A stretch of DNA of 64,000 nt from an uncultured Thermosynechococcus sp. (GCF_938074695.1 NZ_CALJEM010000020.1:62001-126000); one strand, 5' to 3'. Counted from the stretch's first letter, positions 1-10,234 are shown. Notes: generated from the sequence alone by a model not told the origin. Numbers and translations are program-made.

Positions 1-315
1 GTGCGAACCGTGATCGGGCAGTTGGCCGAGACTGATCCACCGCGATCCCTCTGGCTGCACCAGTTCACGAGTCAAGAAAGTATCCAAGATGGCGAGCGCT
101 ACTTGGAAGCCCTCTTTCGCGAACAGCCCGATCTCGGTTTTCGCATTCTTACGGTGCGCGAACATCTCGCGGAAATGGTGGCAGACTACCTACCGGAAAT
201 GCTGCGGACTGGCATCCAGCAGGCCAATTTACAACACCGCTGTCAACAACTGGAGCGGATGACCCAAGTGTCTGACGCCAATGTTGAGAGCAACAACCGC
301 GAAACTCCTGAATAA
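1..315 (+). CDS. rbcX: RuBisCO assembly chaperone RbcX, 3' part only
   Basis: This is the C-terminal 104 codons of RbcX, the homodimeric chaperone that binds the C-terminal tail of RbcL and helps assemble the RbcL8 core in the cytoplasm or carboxysome. The frame is open at the window edge. The GTG at base 1 is probably an internal Val codon, because RbcX usually begins about 20 residues earlier. Visible features are the helical core (YLEALFREQPDLGFRILTVR) and a polar, non-conserved tail. rbcS follows 39 bases later on the same strand, the usual cyanobacterial rbcL-rbcX-rbcS order, so rbcL should lie just upstream of the window. Identity is recognised from sequence memory. Confidence 0.9.
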   Translation: MRTVIGQLAETDPPRSLWLHQFTSQESIQDGERYLEALFREQPDLGFRILTVREHLAEMVADYLPEMLRTGIQQANLQHRCQQLERMTQVSDANVESNNRETPE

Positions 316-354
316 GTTGTTAACTGTGTTAATTGTGAACCAATTGAGGAAGCT

Positions 355-711
355 ATGAAGACCCTACCCAAAGAGCGTCGTTACGAAACCTTCTCCTACC
401 TGCCTCCCCTTAGTGACGCCCAAATTGCCCGCCAAATCCAGTACGCCATTGATCAGGGCTACCATCCTTGCGTGGAGTTTAACGAAAGCTCTGATGCAGA
501 AATTCGCTACTGGACAATGTGGAAGCTGCCCCTCTTTAACTGCACCAATGCCCAAGAGGTACTCAATGAGGTACAGCAGTGCCGTTCTGAGTATCCCAAC
601 TGTTTCATCCGCGTGGTGGCCTTTGACAACATTAAACAGTGTCAAGTGATGAGCTTCATTGTCTATAAGCCCAATCAGGCCAACAGCGGCTACAGTGGCT
701 ATCGCTATTAA
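355..711 (+). CDS. rbcS: RuBisCO small subunit
   Basis: This is the small subunit of form IB ribulose-1,5-bisphosphate carboxylase/oxygenase; eight copies cap the RbcL8 core in Calvin-cycle CO2 fixation. At 118 residues it has the cyanobacterial length, without the transit peptide or longer loop of plant forms. Recognisable parts are the N-terminal [21 protein letters not shown], the WTMWKLPLF strand and the C-terminal [13 protein letters not shown] segment. The ATG at 355 has a GAGGA ribosome site a few bases upstream. It follows rbcX in the same operon and is closed by a strong hairpin with a T tract at 753-778. Confidence 0.97.
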   Translation: MKTLPKERRYETFSYLPPLSDAQIARQIQYAIDQGYHPCVEFNESSDAEIRYWTMWKLPLFNCTNAQEVLNEVQQCRSEYPNCFIRVVAFDNIKQCQVMSFIVYKPNQANSGYSGYRY

Positions 712-752
712 GGCTGAGACCTTCTCAGTTCATTGCAGTTGAATTGCAGTTC

Positions 753-778
753 AGGGGGGCGTTGCCTCCCTATTTTTT
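753..778 (+). terminator. Rho-independent terminator of the rbc operon
   Basis: An 8-bp stem (AGGGGGGC paired with GCCTCCCT, one G-T pair) with a GTT loop is followed by A and six T. It lies 42 bases after the rbcS stop. The opposite strand has no T tract in the right place, so it should act only on the rbc operon and not on the convergent valS. Confidence 0.85.
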
Positions 779-846
779 GTTTGGGCATCCCGTTCTCGGA
801 TCATTTTAATCGCCTCCCCTTTACCGTCATCATGGCACTGCTGGGT

Positions 847-3576
847 TTAAGGATGGACAGTCAGGGACTGGAGTCGGCGTTCGATAATGGTCAGTTGTTG
901 CTGGGCAGCGGCCAGTTGGGCTTGGGCTGTGGCTACTACCTCGGGTTGGGCTTTGTGGACAAAGTTGGGGTTGTTGAGGCGAGCCGTTAAAGACTGGATT
1001 TCCCCCGTTAGGCGATCGCTCTCCTTCTGGAGTTTAGTTGCCAAGGCCGCCACATCCACGACCCCCGCGAGGGGAATGAGCACCTCACTCTTGCCCACCA
1101 CACCACTAAAGACCTGCGAGGGAATTTGCAGTCCGCTGCCAATCGTCAGCGACTCCAGACGAGCCAAATGTTGAATATCGGCAGCCCCGGCTTCAAAAAT
1201 CGGCTCTTCCTCGGCACTGGCTTCAATCAGAGCACTCACATAGACTCCGGGTTTAATCCCCGCCTCTGCCCGTAGATTCCGAATGGTGCGGATCGTTTCA
1301 ATTAAAAGGCTAAATTGGGCTTCCAGCTCAGGATCAATAGCGCGGCGGTTTACTTTTGGGTAGGGTTGCACCGCCAAAACTTCACTGTCTTCCACTTGAT
1401 GCAATGTGTGCCAGATTTCCTCAGTAATGTGGGGCATAAAAGGATGGAGCAACTTCAGGGTGCCATCCAGCACGGTAGCCAGCACCTGCTGAGCGGTGCG
1501 CTTGGCCTTGGGGTTTTCTCCTTGCAAACGCGGCTTGACCAGTTCAATGTACCAGTCGCAGAAATCACCCCAGATGAATTCATAGAGTCCCTTAGCGGCT
1601 TCCCCAAGGCCATAGCTTTCAATCCGCTGGCGGGTGGTTTGAACGGTCGTATGGTAGCGACTGAGAATCCAGCGATCGCTAGCTGCTAGATCCCGCCGCC
1701 GCGGTGTTCCCAACTGGGCGGGGGTTTGTCCCTCCAGATTCAGCAGGACAAAGCGGGAAGCATTCCAAAGTTTGTTAGCAAAGTTGCGGGCGGCCTCGAC
1801 TGTGGCCGACTCATCGGTCTTGCGATTGTAGGCTAGGCGAATATCCTGACCGGCACCCACCACTTCCTTGACCAAGCTGTAGCGGAGGGCATCGGTGCCG
1901 TATTTGTCAATGAGAATGAGCGGGTCAATGCCATTGTTGGCGGACTTGGACATTTTTTTGTTGTTTTCATCCCGCACCAAGCCATGGATATAGACATCGC
2001 GGAAGGGGATTTTTCCGGTGAGGTACTGCCCCAGCATGGTCATCCGTGCCACCCAGAAAAAGATGATGTCAAACCCTGTAACAAGGGTGGTGGTGGGGTA
2101 ATAGCGGCGATAGTCGGGGGTGTCCTCAGGCCAGCCTAGGGTAGAAAAAGGCCATAGGCCAGAGGAAAACCAAGTATCTAGGACATCCTCATCCTGCTGG
2201 AGTTGAATCTCCTGGCCAAATTGGGCGATCGCCTTGGCGCGCGCTTCCGTTTCATTCATCGCTACCACAAAGGGAGTGTCATCGCGCACTTCACCGTTGG
2301 TTTCACTGACCACGTACCAAGCGGGAATTTGATGCCCCCACCACAGTTGCCGCGAGATACACCAATCCCGCAGATTCACCAGCCAATCGCGATAGACCTT
2401 GGCCCAGCGATCGGGGATAAAGCGGGGGGAGTGCTTGTGATCCAGCGCCTTGAGGGCAGCATCTGCCAAGGGACGAATTTTCACAAACCACTGGGTAGAA
2501 AGCAGGGGTTCAATGGGCACTTTGCCGCGATCGCTATAGGGAACCGTATGTTTGTAATCCTCCACCCGTACTAAAAAGCCCTCTGCCTCTAGGCGAGCCA
2601 CCACCTGCTTGCGAGCCACAAAGCGGTCCAAACCGGCAAATTCCCCTGCATTCTCATTGAGGGTGCCATCCTTATTCATCAGGTTAATCATCGGTAGGTG
2701 ATGGCGTTGCCCCATGAGAAAGTCGTTGGGATCATGGGCGGGGGTGACCTTGACGCAGCCAGTGCCAAACGTCGGATCCACCAACGGATCGCCAATCACG
2801 GGAATTTCTCGATTCACTAGGGGCAGGCGTACTGTTTTACCAATGAAATGTCGGTAGCGATCGTCCTCCGGATGGACTGCCACCCCCGTATCCCCCAGCA
2901 TCGTTTCCGGACGGGTTGTCGCCACCTCCAAATATCCTGAGCCATCCGCCAGCGGATAGCGAAAATACCAGAGATGCCCCTGCACCTCCCGGTTTTCCAC
3001 CTCCAAGTCCGAGACTGCCGATTGGCTGGCGGGACACCAGTTCACCAAATACTTACCGCGATAGATTAGCCCTGCGTCGTAGAGGCGATTAAAGGCGGTC
3101 AGCACTGCCCGCGACAGTCCCTCGTCCATGGTGAAGCGCTCCCGCGACCAATCCACCGATAGACCTAAGCGGCGAATTTGGCTGACAATTGTATTTCCCG
3201 ATGCCTCTTTCCACGCCCATGCCCGCTGGAGATAGGCCTCTCGTCCAAGGGCAAAGCGGTTGGTGCCCTCCGCCTGCAACTGTTGATCCAAAATAGTGCT
3301 GACAGCAATACTGGCGTGGTCTGTCCCTGGCAGCCAGAGGACATTGCGGCCAATCATGCGGTGGTAACGAACCAAGACATCAATTAGGGCATGCTCAAAG
3401 GCGTGCCCCATGTGCAGACTGCCGGTGACATTGGGGGGTGGAATGACAATGCAGTAGGGTTTACCAGGACGGTTGGGATCAGCGTGAAAAACACCGCTGT
3501 GCTCCCAAAGCTGTTGCCACTTGGCTTCGGTTTGCTTGGGATTATATTGACTGGGAAGGGTAATTGCGTTGGTCAT
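847..3576 (-). CDS. valS: Valyl-tRNA synthetase
   Basis: This class Ia aminoacyl-tRNA synthetase charges tRNA-Val and edits mischarged Thr. The HIGH signature is seen as [12 protein letters not shown] near residue 55 and the KMSKS loop as [12 protein letters not shown] near residue 550, with the editing domain between them. An anticodon-binding region and a C-terminal coiled-coil arm ([19 protein letters not shown]) follow. The ATG at 3576 (909 residues) is preferred because [14 protein letters not shown] resembles other cyanobacterial ValS N-termini; a GTG four codons upstream (3588) is possible. It lies 25 bases downstream of fabG on the same strand and may be cotranscribed with it. Confidence 0.96.
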   Translation of the reverse strand: MTNAITLPSQYNPKQTEAKWQQLWEHSGVFHADPNRPGKPYCIVIPPPNVTGSLHMGHAFEHALIDVLVRYHRMIGRNVLWLPGTDHASIAVSTILDQQLQAEGTNRFALGREAYLQRAWAWKEASGNTIVSQIRRLGLSVDWSRERFTMDEGLSRAVLTAFNRLYDAGLIYRGKYLVNWCPASQSAVSDLEVENREVQGHLWYFRYPLADGSGYLEVATTRPETMLGDTGVAVHPEDDRYRHFIGKTVRLPLVNREIPVIGDPLVDPTFGTGCVKVTPAHDPNDFLMGQRHHLPMINLMNKDGTLNENAGEFAGLDRFVARKQVVARLEAEGFLVRVEDYKHTVPYSDRGKVPIEPLLSTQWFVKIRPLADAALKALDHKHSPRFIPDRWAKVYRDWLVNLRDWCISRQLWWGHQIPAWYVVSETNGEVRDDTPFVVAMNETEARAKAIAQFGQEIQLQQDEDVLDTWFSSGLWPFSTLGWPEDTPDYRRYYPTTTLVTGFDIIFFWVARMTMLGQYLTGKIPFRDVYIHGLVRDENNKKMSKSANNGIDPLILIDKYGTDALRYSLVKEVVGAGQDIRLAYNRKTDESATVEAARNFANKLWNASRFVLLNLEGQTPAQLGTPRRRDLAASDRWILSRYHTTVQTTRQRIESYGLGEAAKGLYEFIWGDFCDWYIELVKPRLQGENPKAKRTAQQVLATVLDGTLKLLHPFMPHITEEIWHTLHQVEDSEVLAVQPYPKVNRRAIDPELEAQFSLLIETIRTIRNLRAEAGIKPGVYVSALIEASAEEEPIFEAGAADIQHLARLESLTIGSGLQIPSQVFSGVVGKSEVLIPLAGVVDVAALATKLQKESDRLTGEIQSLTARLNNPNFVHKAQPEVVATAQAQLAAAQQQLTIIERRLQSLTVHP

Positions 3577-3601
3577 GGGTTGCTGCACTACTCCAAGCCA
3601 T

Positions 3602-4351
<750 letters not shown>

Positions 4352-4455
4352 CTAAGGGCAAAAATGCTGCACGGATGCATAACCCATCACAAATTTTAAC
4401 AGTGGATGTTACCCCTCTTGGTGCTAGGGCGCGTCATCCCAATAGATCAGCTAGG

Positions 4456-4632
4456 TCAACACGTAAACTTTCCACCGACTGAAGTCGGGGCTTTCAGCAG
4501 CCCTAGGCAACCTGGCAAGCCAAGAAAACTGAACTCCTTGTCTGCCTTCGGCTCGTTTTCAGTGTGGCGTCCGCTGCTCTCGATGTATTGGCGCACGATG
4601 GAAATCGGCGCACCGTCACAACTTGAAGCAAC
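4456..4632 (-). pseudogene. C-terminal remnant of an IS200-type TnpA (Y1 transposase)
   Basis: The minus-strand frame from 4632 to a TGA at 4456-4458 reads VASSCDGAPISIVRQYIESS and then a low-complexity tail. The GGAPxxxxxQYIE pattern just before the end is typical of TnpA transposases of the IS200/IS605 family. The HUH motif and catalytic tyrosine would lie upstream and are missing, so it cannot encode an active enzyme. The match is from recalled family features, not an alignment. Confidence 0.55.
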
Positions 4633-4769
4633 CTAGGACGGCGACCACAGCTTCCGTCGGCATGAAAAGCGCAGTAGGCCATGAGCCGCCTCATTCCCGC
4701 ATATCGAACCGCGTGGGCGGTGGGAAGCAGGAACTTCTCCGGCTTTCAGGCCGGGAAGGATGTCAATAG
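4632..4769 (+). pseudogene. C-terminal remnant of a TnpB-like (IS605 OrfB) protein
   Basis: The plus-strand frame ending at TAG 4767-4769 contains GMKSAVGHEPPHSRISNRVG, followed by a KQE-containing tail. This resembles the variable C-terminal end of cyanobacterial TnpB proteins. The RuvC-like and zinc-finger parts are absent. It starts where the TnpA remnant starts, in the opposite direction. Call strength is moderate and rests mainly on the arrangement. Confidence 0.45.
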
Positions 4770-4857
4770 GGCTAATAGTCCTCGGAGGTGCGTTCGCCCA
4801 TGCCTTGCCGTTAAACTAAAACTACGCTATGGCAGCAGTGCCCTTGTGGATTCTTTA

Positions 4858-5499
4858 ATGGCAGCGATTTTTGAACTTCATCCTGTTAACCCCCAACCCC
4901 GCGCGATCGCCCAAATTGTTGAGGCTCTCAAAGAAGGGGCAGTCATGCTCTACCCCACCGATACAGTCTATGCCATTGGCTGCGATATGAACCACAAAGC
5001 AGCGGTGCAACGGGTACGCCACCTCAAGCAACTCTCCAACGATAAACCTGTCACCTTTTTGTGCTCTTCTCTCTCCAACATTGCCCAGTATGCCTATGTC
5101 AGCGATTCCGCTTACCGCCTCATGCGTCGCCTGGTTCCGGGACCCTACACCTTTTTGCTGCCGGCTACTAAACTGGTGCCCCGCCTTGTCCAAAATCCCA
5201 AACGCAAAACTACGGGGATTCGTGTACCTAACCACGTCGTAAGCCAAGCGCTGTTGACCGCCTTGGGTAATCCCATTATTTCCACCTCGGCACGGTTGCC
5301 CGAGGACGAAACCTATTATGTGAATACCGCAGATCTCTTCGATGTCTTTGACAAACAGGTGGATTTGATTATTGATACGGGGGAGCCGCCGGGACAGCAA
5401 ACGTCGAGTATCCTTGATCTCACCGTCGAACCACCGCTACTGGTACGCAAGGGACAAGGGTGGGAAGCGCTACCGGCAGAAATGGTGAGTGTTGAGTAA
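4858..5499 (+). CDS. YciO/Sua5/YrdC-type protein (threonylcarbamoyl-AMP synthase family)
   Basis: This 213-residue protein has the Sua5/YrdC/YciO fold, which binds double-stranded RNA or nucleotides. Sua5/TsaC members make threonylcarbamoyl-AMP for the t6A37 tRNA modification. Seen are MLYPTDTVYAIGCD near residue 30, KQLSNDKPVTF, RLVPGPYTFLLP and TTGIRVPNH. The NPIISTSARLPEDE block and overall length suggest the YciO subfamily, whose tRNA role is less certain than that of TsaC. The ATG at 4858 fits the family start. The frame stays open upstream into the transposon relic, but that extension shows no family similarity. The siroheme methyltransferase gene follows 53 bases later. Confidence 0.85.
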   Translation: MAAIFELHPVNPQPRAIAQIVEALKEGAVMLYPTDTVYAIGCDMNHKAAVQRVRHLKQLSNDKPVTFLCSSLSNIAQYAYVSDSAYRLMRRLVPGPYTFLLPATKLVPRLVQNPKRKTTGIRVPNHVVSQALLTALGNPIISTSARLPEDETYYVNTADLFDVFDKQVDLIIDTGEPPGQQTSSILDLTVEPPLLVRKGQGWEALPAEMVSVE

Positions 5500-5552
5500 A
5501 CTCCTCTAGCTCCTCAGCAGGTAGAAACCGTGACACAGGGTCTTATTCAAGA

Positions 5553-6335
5553 ATGAGTTCATCCCAATTGATCGGAAAAGTATATTTGGTGGGCGCAGGG
5601 CCGGGAGATGTGGGACTACTGACGGTGCGTGCCAAGACACTGCTGGAATGGGCAGATGTGGTGCTCTACGATGCGCTGATTAGCCCCGAAATTCTTGGCT
5701 TGATTAACCCACAAGCAGAAAAAATTCATGTGGGCAAGCGGCGGGGGAATCACACTCTTTCCCAGGCTGAGATTTGTCGCCTGTTGATTGATTTGGCAAA
5801 GCGCCATGCGGTCATTGTGCGCCTTAAGGGGGGCGATCCCTTTGTCTTTGGCCGGGGCGGTGAAGAGTATCTGGCATTGGTGCAGGCAGGCATTACTGTG
5901 GAAGTGGTGCCGGGGATCACCAGTGGCGTGGCTGCCCCAGCCTATGCGCAGATTCCCCTGACCCATCGGGATTTGAGTTCTTCGGTGGTCTTTGTCACAG
6001 GCCATGAGTCTGCGGGCCGCTATCAACCGCGGGTCAATTGGTCGGCGCTGGCTACGGCGGTAGATACGATTGTGATCTACATGGGACTTCACCACTTAGG
6101 GGAGATTGTGCCGCAACTGATAGCGGGTGGGCGATCGCCCCAGACCCCCTTAGCCTTGATTGAATCGGGAACCACACCGCAGCAACGGGTGGTGGTGACA
6201 ACATTGGAACGAGCGATCGCCACCTGCGAGGCAGCAAAAATTCAAACCCCTGCTCTAATTGTCATTGGCGAAGTCATTCACCTGCGCGCCCAGTTAATGG
6301 AAAGTCTGCAGCAAATCGGAAGCCACCGGTTCTGA
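5553..6335 (+). CDS. cobA: Uroporphyrinogen-III C-methyltransferase
   Basis: This SAM-dependent methyltransferase converts uroporphyrinogen III to precorrin-2, the branch point to siroheme and cobalamin. Family signatures are VYLVGAGPGDVGLLT near residue 10 and RLKGGDPFVFGRGGEE near residue 90, followed by VPGITSGVAAPAYA and PLTHRD. At 260 residues it is a stand-alone SUMT without the CysG dehydrogenase/ferrochelatase half. Its last 42 bases overlap the convergent ClC gene. An upstream partner is not obvious; the YciO gene is only a neighbour. Confidence 0.95.
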   Translation: MSSSQLIGKVYLVGAGPGDVGLLTVRAKTLLEWADVVLYDALISPEILGLINPQAEKIHVGKRRGNHTLSQAEICRLLIDLAKRHAVIVRLKGGDPFVFGRGGEEYLALVQAGITVEVVPGITSGVAAPAYAQIPLTHRDLSSSVVFVTGHESAGRYQPRVNWSALATAVDTIVIYMGLHHLGEIVPQLIAGGRSPQTPLALIESGTTPQQRVVVTTLERAIATCEAAKIQTPALIVIGEVIHLRAQLMESLQQIGSHRF

Positions 6336-8174
6336 AGGCATAGATAACATTGCTCGCTCTAGGTAGGGCAGTAGCTTACGCCGCGTCTGATCCAAATAGT
6401 AGGCAAGGCGAATATCTTCTCTGGTGAGCAGTCCCAAAACCTGTTGCGGGTTGTTGCGATCCACCACTGGCAACTGCCGCAAATCCCGCGCCCCCATGCG
6501 ATCTAGGGCATCCTTTAGCGGTTCATCCCGATAGGCAAGCAGTAGGTTACGCGTACACACAGCGCCCACCGTTTGCGTCTGATAAGCGGTGGTTTCCTGA
6601 TCGGCCTCCCAACGGGCAAGCACGCGGTTAACATCCCCCAGCGTGAGAAGGCCAACCAGTTGCTGTTGATTGTCAATCACAAATGAACAGTAGGCTTTTC
6701 TTTCAATGAGTTGCAGCCCTGCAACCACCAGAGGAATCGTTTCATTTAACAACAGCACATTGGACTGCATGGCTTCGGCAACCGAAAGATTAGCTAAACT
6801 CTCCTCTGGCTCCGCTTCCTGAGACTGAACCCTGACTGCCAATGGCGGCAGTTCCTGCCGTTTTTGAAAACTATTCATTAACCAGACACTTAGACCCACT
6901 GCGGCCATCAGGGGTAGGATAATCCGATAGTCCCGCGTCATTTCAAAGAGCAGCAAAATCGCCGTCAAGGGAGCATTGACACTGGCGGCAAGAACCGCTG
7001 CCATTCCCACCGTTGCGTAGGCGGCAGGAGTAGCAATACTATCAGCAAACATCGGTAGCAGGAGGGGCAACACCTTACCATAAGCAGCACCCAAGGAGGC
7101 TCCCAAAAAGAGAGCCGGTGCAAAGATACCGCCAATCAAACCACTGCCTAAGCTCACCGCCGTCAACACCATCTTGGCCAAGAGCAACACCAATAGGAGC
7201 CCCAAGGGAAAGTGGACATCCCGCAGAATGGCTTCTACTGTCTCATAGCCAATTCCTAGTACTTGGGGTAAGTGCAGGGCAACCAAGCCAACACACAGCC
7301 CCCCCACAAGGGGACGCAGCGGTAGGGGAATGCGGCCTAAACACTGCAGTGGGGCAATTTTGCCCTGAAAGATCAGGGGTAACCACCGAAGCAACTGAGT
7401 ATAGGCGACGGCAACACCGTAGGCGAGAAGCCCCAAACCTAGGTACAAAGGCAGCTCTAGGGAACTGCGCACCTCATAGGTCGGCAAATCAAAGGCAGGT
7501 TGGGAACCTAGGCCAATCTGGGTAATGAGGGCAGAAATAACAGCTGCTAACAGCACTACACTTACAGCCGTTGTTTCAAACGTGGTTCCTAAAACCACCT
7601 CTAGAGCAAAGAAGACGCCAGCGATCGGGGCATTGAAGCCGGCTGCCAAACCTGCCGCTGCTCCTGCACCGAGGAGTAACTTTTGCCGCCCTCGCGAAAC
7701 CTTCAGCGCTTGACCCAAGAGAATGCCGAGATTGGCGCCCACTTCCACACTGGGGCCTTCTGGACCGAGGGAGGCACCTGTGCCGAGGGAAATCGCCGCC
7801 GCAAGGGTTTTGGCAATAGGGCGAATGAAGGGAATTTCCTTGCCAGCTTCTACAGTCCCCATCAGTGACATCAGGTTGGGACTAAAGTCCTGAACCAACC
7901 AGCGGATTGTCCCCACCAGCAAGCCCCCAAGCATAGGAATACAGGCCAGGGTCCAAGTGCCCAATTGACCGATGAGTCCCATCAACTTTTCAAGGGCAAT
8001 GTGATGAATCGCTTCAATCAGGTAACGAAATAGCAACACACTGAGTCCCGCGCTGCCGCCAATCAGTACTGCCAAGAGGAGTACGACGGTTTCGGGGGGC
8101 GGTTGCAATTGATTGAAAAGACGAGGAAGGCGAGATTCAGCAGCAGAAGGGGGGAAAGAAAAGAGGGGGGACAC
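6294..8174 (-). CDS. ClC-family chloride channel/antiporter with CBS domains
   Basis: This 626-residue inner-membrane protein of the ClC family moves Cl- or a related anion. Hydrophobic helices fill about residues 25-440. The selectivity motif appears as GTGASLGPEGPS with the gating Glu at residue 139, and the second as GGIFAPALFLGASLG. Two CBS domains occupy about residues 465-610. In the NAPIAGVFFALEVV segment only the first of the two usual Glu residues remains (E192) and the position matching E203 of E. coli ClC is Val193, so proton coupling may be altered. Its 3' end overlaps cobA by 42 bases on the opposite strand. Confidence 0.93.
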   Translation of the reverse strand: MSPLFSFPPSAAESRLPRLFNQLQPPPETVVLLLAVLIGGSAGLSVLLFRYLIEAIHHIALEKLMGLIGQLGTWTLACIPMLGGLLVGTIRWLVQDFSPNLMSLMGTVEAGKEIPFIRPIAKTLAAAISLGTGASLGPEGPSVEVGANLGILLGQALKVSRGRQKLLLGAGAAAGLAAGFNAPIAGVFFALEVVLGTTFETTAVSVVLLAAVISALITQIGLGSQPAFDLPTYEVRSSLELPLYLGLGLLAYGVAVAYTQLLRWLPLIFQGKIAPLQCLGRIPLPLRPLVGGLCVGLVALHLPQVLGIGYETVEAILRDVHFPLGLLLVLLLAKMVLTAVSLGSGLIGGIFAPALFLGASLGAAYGKVLPLLLPMFADSIATPAAYATVGMAAVLAASVNAPLTAILLLFEMTRDYRIILPLMAAVGLSVWLMNSFQKRQELPPLAVRVQSQEAEPEESLANLSVAEAMQSNVLLLNETIPLVVAGLQLIERKAYCSFVIDNQQQLVGLLTLGDVNRVLARWEADQETTAYQTQTVGAVCTRNLLLAYRDEPLKDALDRMGARDLRQLPVVDRNNPQQVLGLLTREDIRLAYYLDQTRRKLLPYLERAMLSMPSEPVASDLLQTFH

Positions 8175-8242
8175 GGGTGGAAAAAACTTGCCTGAAACGG
8201 GATATCTCTAACCTCAATTATGCGCAATTTCTACAGGAAACG

Positions 8243-8962
8243 CTAAAAGGGCAAGATTTGAGGGGTGACACGGTAAAAGTAGGGGTGCAGCCACCACAGC
8301 AACGCAACAAAAATGGCCACTCCCCCATAGGCGGGGCGCAAAAATTCCTGCCACACCAACTGTTGTTTGCCTTCCCAAATGGCCTTGAAGGGGAGGATTG
8401 AGGTGCGAGCTTTCAGGGCGGTAAAAGCCTCGCCATGCCGTGCGTACCAACGGCGATCGCCATGCCAAACGCCAAAGCAGTGGTGGGCAATTAGACCTAG
8501 GGAAGTCAACAGGGTAAAGGAGGTCCCCAACCACAGAGTATGGGCCACACACCAGAGGACTTGTCCCCACAACTGCGGGTGGCGGGTAATGCGAATAATC
8601 CCCGTTTCATAGAGGTGAATCTCTGGCTTTTGCACGGCGGCAATTTCTAGCAAGTTAAAGGTGGCTGGATAGAGGAAGAGAAACGAGACTGCCGATAAGC
8701 TCCACACCAGTGCCCCCATACCCGGCACCCCCTGGAGTTGCCACAGCTGGACGCCGTCGTAGCGATGTGCCAAAAAGTAGAGAATCAAAAGGGTGGCTAA
8801 GGGCAAGCTCACAAGGGCAAAAAAAATGCGATAAAGGCGGGCACCCACTCGCTTTTCTGCCCAGGAGCGGAGGCTAGCCAATCCACTGTGGGCGATCGCA
8901 AACAAGAGCAACAGACCCACCATGATCCACTGGGAACTGGTTTGCCAACTGTGGTCATCCAC
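8243..8962 (-). CDS. NnrU-family membrane protein (Z-ISO-like)
   Basis: This 239-residue polytopic membrane protein of the NnrU family shares its fold with plant 15-cis-zeta-carotene isomerase (Z-ISO). About six hydrophobic segments are visible. Conserved polar positions include FAIAHSG (His25), RITRHPQLWG (His128) and LWCVAHTLWLG (Cys138, His141); in Z-ISO such His/Cys residues bind a redox-regulated heme. In denitrifiers NnrU has been linked to nitric oxide metabolism, which is unlikely here. A carotenoid isomerase role in this phototroph is an inference. The gene stands alone, 68 bases upstream of the ClC gene on the same strand. Confidence 0.8.
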   Translation of the reverse strand: MDDHSWQTSSQWIMVGLLLLFAIAHSGLASLRSWAEKRVGARLYRIFFALVSLPLATLLILYFLAHRYDGVQLWQLQGVPGMGALVWSLSAVSFLFLYPATFNLLEIAAVQKPEIHLYETGIIRITRHPQLWGQVLWCVAHTLWLGTSFTLLTSLGLIAHHCFGVWHGDRRWYARHGEAFTALKARTSILPFKAIWEGKQQLVWQEFLRPAYGGVAIFVALLWWLHPYFYRVTPQILPF

Positions 8963-9176
8963 GCCAACTTACTCCACACAATTGAGACCCTTATCCTATG
9001 ATCCCAAAGGTGCAGACCGACTGTAAAGCAAGGGGAATAAAGCCCTTTGGCAAAGTATAGCTGCCTCCCCCAGGGGCTCGGTGTCCGACCCCAATCTTGA
9101 GTGGGTTAGCCTAAAATCGGCTGGAGGCCGCACAATTCCCTCTGTAGGCTATAGTCAAGGCATTGCAAGCTTGCTG

Positions 9177-10232
9177 ATGCAATCTATGTTCAATTGGTTC
9201 GATCGCCTTGAAAACCGCCGCCTGTGGCGCCTACTTTTACTTTTTGCCCTCGGCTGGATTGGGGTGCAACTGTTGTCCTACTTTGCCTACGTTTTGCTAG
9301 TTTTTCTTTTTGCCGCTATTTTGGCGTTTTTGCTCAACTATCCCGTGGGCTGGCTCAAGAGGTATCTCCCCCATGGGGTTGCAGTGACGGTTGTCTTTCT
9401 TGGCACACTTGCTATTTTGATCGGGCTAGGAATTACCCTCGGCTTGGCAATCATTGGCCAGTTACAAGAGCTAATCACCAATTTGCCTGAGCAAATTGAT
9501 CTGTGGATTGAGTCCCTTGAGAACATGCAGCAGTTTCTCCGCCGCTGGAATCTGGACATTAATTTCCAGCAACTGGAGTCAGAATTGCGCAACTTTACGC
9601 TTGCGGGCATTCAGTTTGGCTTTGGCAAACTCCAGTCAGTGTTTGGTCTCTTTCTGGGCGGCATCATTATTGCTGTGATTACTTTCTTCATGCTGCTGGA
9701 GGGGGAACCCCTGTGGCAGTATCTATTGAGCTTTTTGTCCGAGCCGTGGCGCGAGCGCTTGCCCTTAGCCTTAAGGCGAAATTTTCTGGGCTTTTTTTGG
9801 GGGCGTTTTCTACTTTCGCTATTTTTTGGCGCCTCTGTTTTTGTGGTGCTCTTGATTCTCCAGGTGCCCTACACCTTAGCATTGGCAGCCATTGCTGGCA
9901 GCTTTGATCTCATTCCCGGCATTGGCGCCACCCTTGGAATTGGACTTGTCTGTTTGGTTTTGCTTCCCAAAGGAGTTTTGCTGAGTTTACAGGTGCTGAT
10001 TAGCTGTATTGTCCTGCAGCAGGTGGAAGAAAATCTCCTAATGCCGCGAATTATGGGAGATTCTGTGAACTTAAATCCAATTGTTCTATTCTTTGCCCTT
10101 TTGGTGGGCGGAACCGTGGGCGGTTTGGCGGGGATTTTTTTGGCCATTCCGCTGACGGGTACAATGGTCAGCCTTTTGGATCTGAAGGCTCTGCAGGCAG
10201 GCCGTGAGACTGACCTTCCCTCCTCCCCCTAG
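9177..10232 (+). CDS. AI-2E-family (PerM/YhhT) transporter
   Basis: This 351-residue membrane protein of the AI-2E transporter family has the typical plan: two or three N-terminal helices, an amphipathic loop (about residues 90-145), then helices including an FDLIPGIGATLG motif and a late VEENLLMPRIMG motif. Members have been assigned to autoinducer-2 export or Na+/H+ exchange; the substrate here is unknown. The frame opens at GTG 9081, but a TATAGT -10-like box at 9150-9155 suggests transcription starts near 9162. The ATG at 9177 (or 9186) is therefore preferred. Confidence 0.85.
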   Translation: MQSMFNWFDRLENRRLWRLLLLFALGWIGVQLLSYFAYVLLVFLFAAILAFLLNYPVGWLKRYLPHGVAVTVVFLGTLAILIGLGITLGLAIIGQLQELITNLPEQIDLWIESLENMQQFLRRWNLDINFQQLESELRNFTLAGIQFGFGKLQSVFGLFLGGIIIAVITFFMLLEGEPLWQYLLSFLSEPWRERLPLALRRNFLGFFWGRFLLSLFFGASVFVVLLILQVPYTLALAAIAGSFDLIPGIGATLGIGLVCLVLLPKGVLLSLQVLISCIVLQQVEENLLMPRIMGDSVNLNPIVLFFALLVGGTVGGLAGIFLAIPLTGTMVSLLDLKALQAGRETDLPSSP

Positions 10233-10234
10233 GG

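Larger units (their letters stand above)
4449..4815. mobile_element. Internally deleted IS200/IS605-family relic
   Basis: Between fabG and the YciO-type gene lies a stretch with two coding tails pointing outward from one point near base 4632. One is a TnpA-like C-terminus on the minus strand, the other a TnpB-like C-terminus on the plus strand. The left edge carries a small hairpin (CCGAC, TGAA loop, GTCGG at 4475-4488) of the kind found at the ends of this family. Such an arrangement is expected if a divergent tnpA/tnpB element lost its whole middle. The outer limits are approximate; no exact ends or target site are proven. Confidence 0.6.

Noticed and set aside
4681-4857. N-terminal extension of the YciO-type gene to 4681
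   Set aside because: It reads through the transposon relic in another frame than TnpB and shows no family similarity.
4855-5400. 181-codon minus frame opposite the YciO-type gene
   Set aside because: Shadow of a conserved gene, with no recognisable protein.
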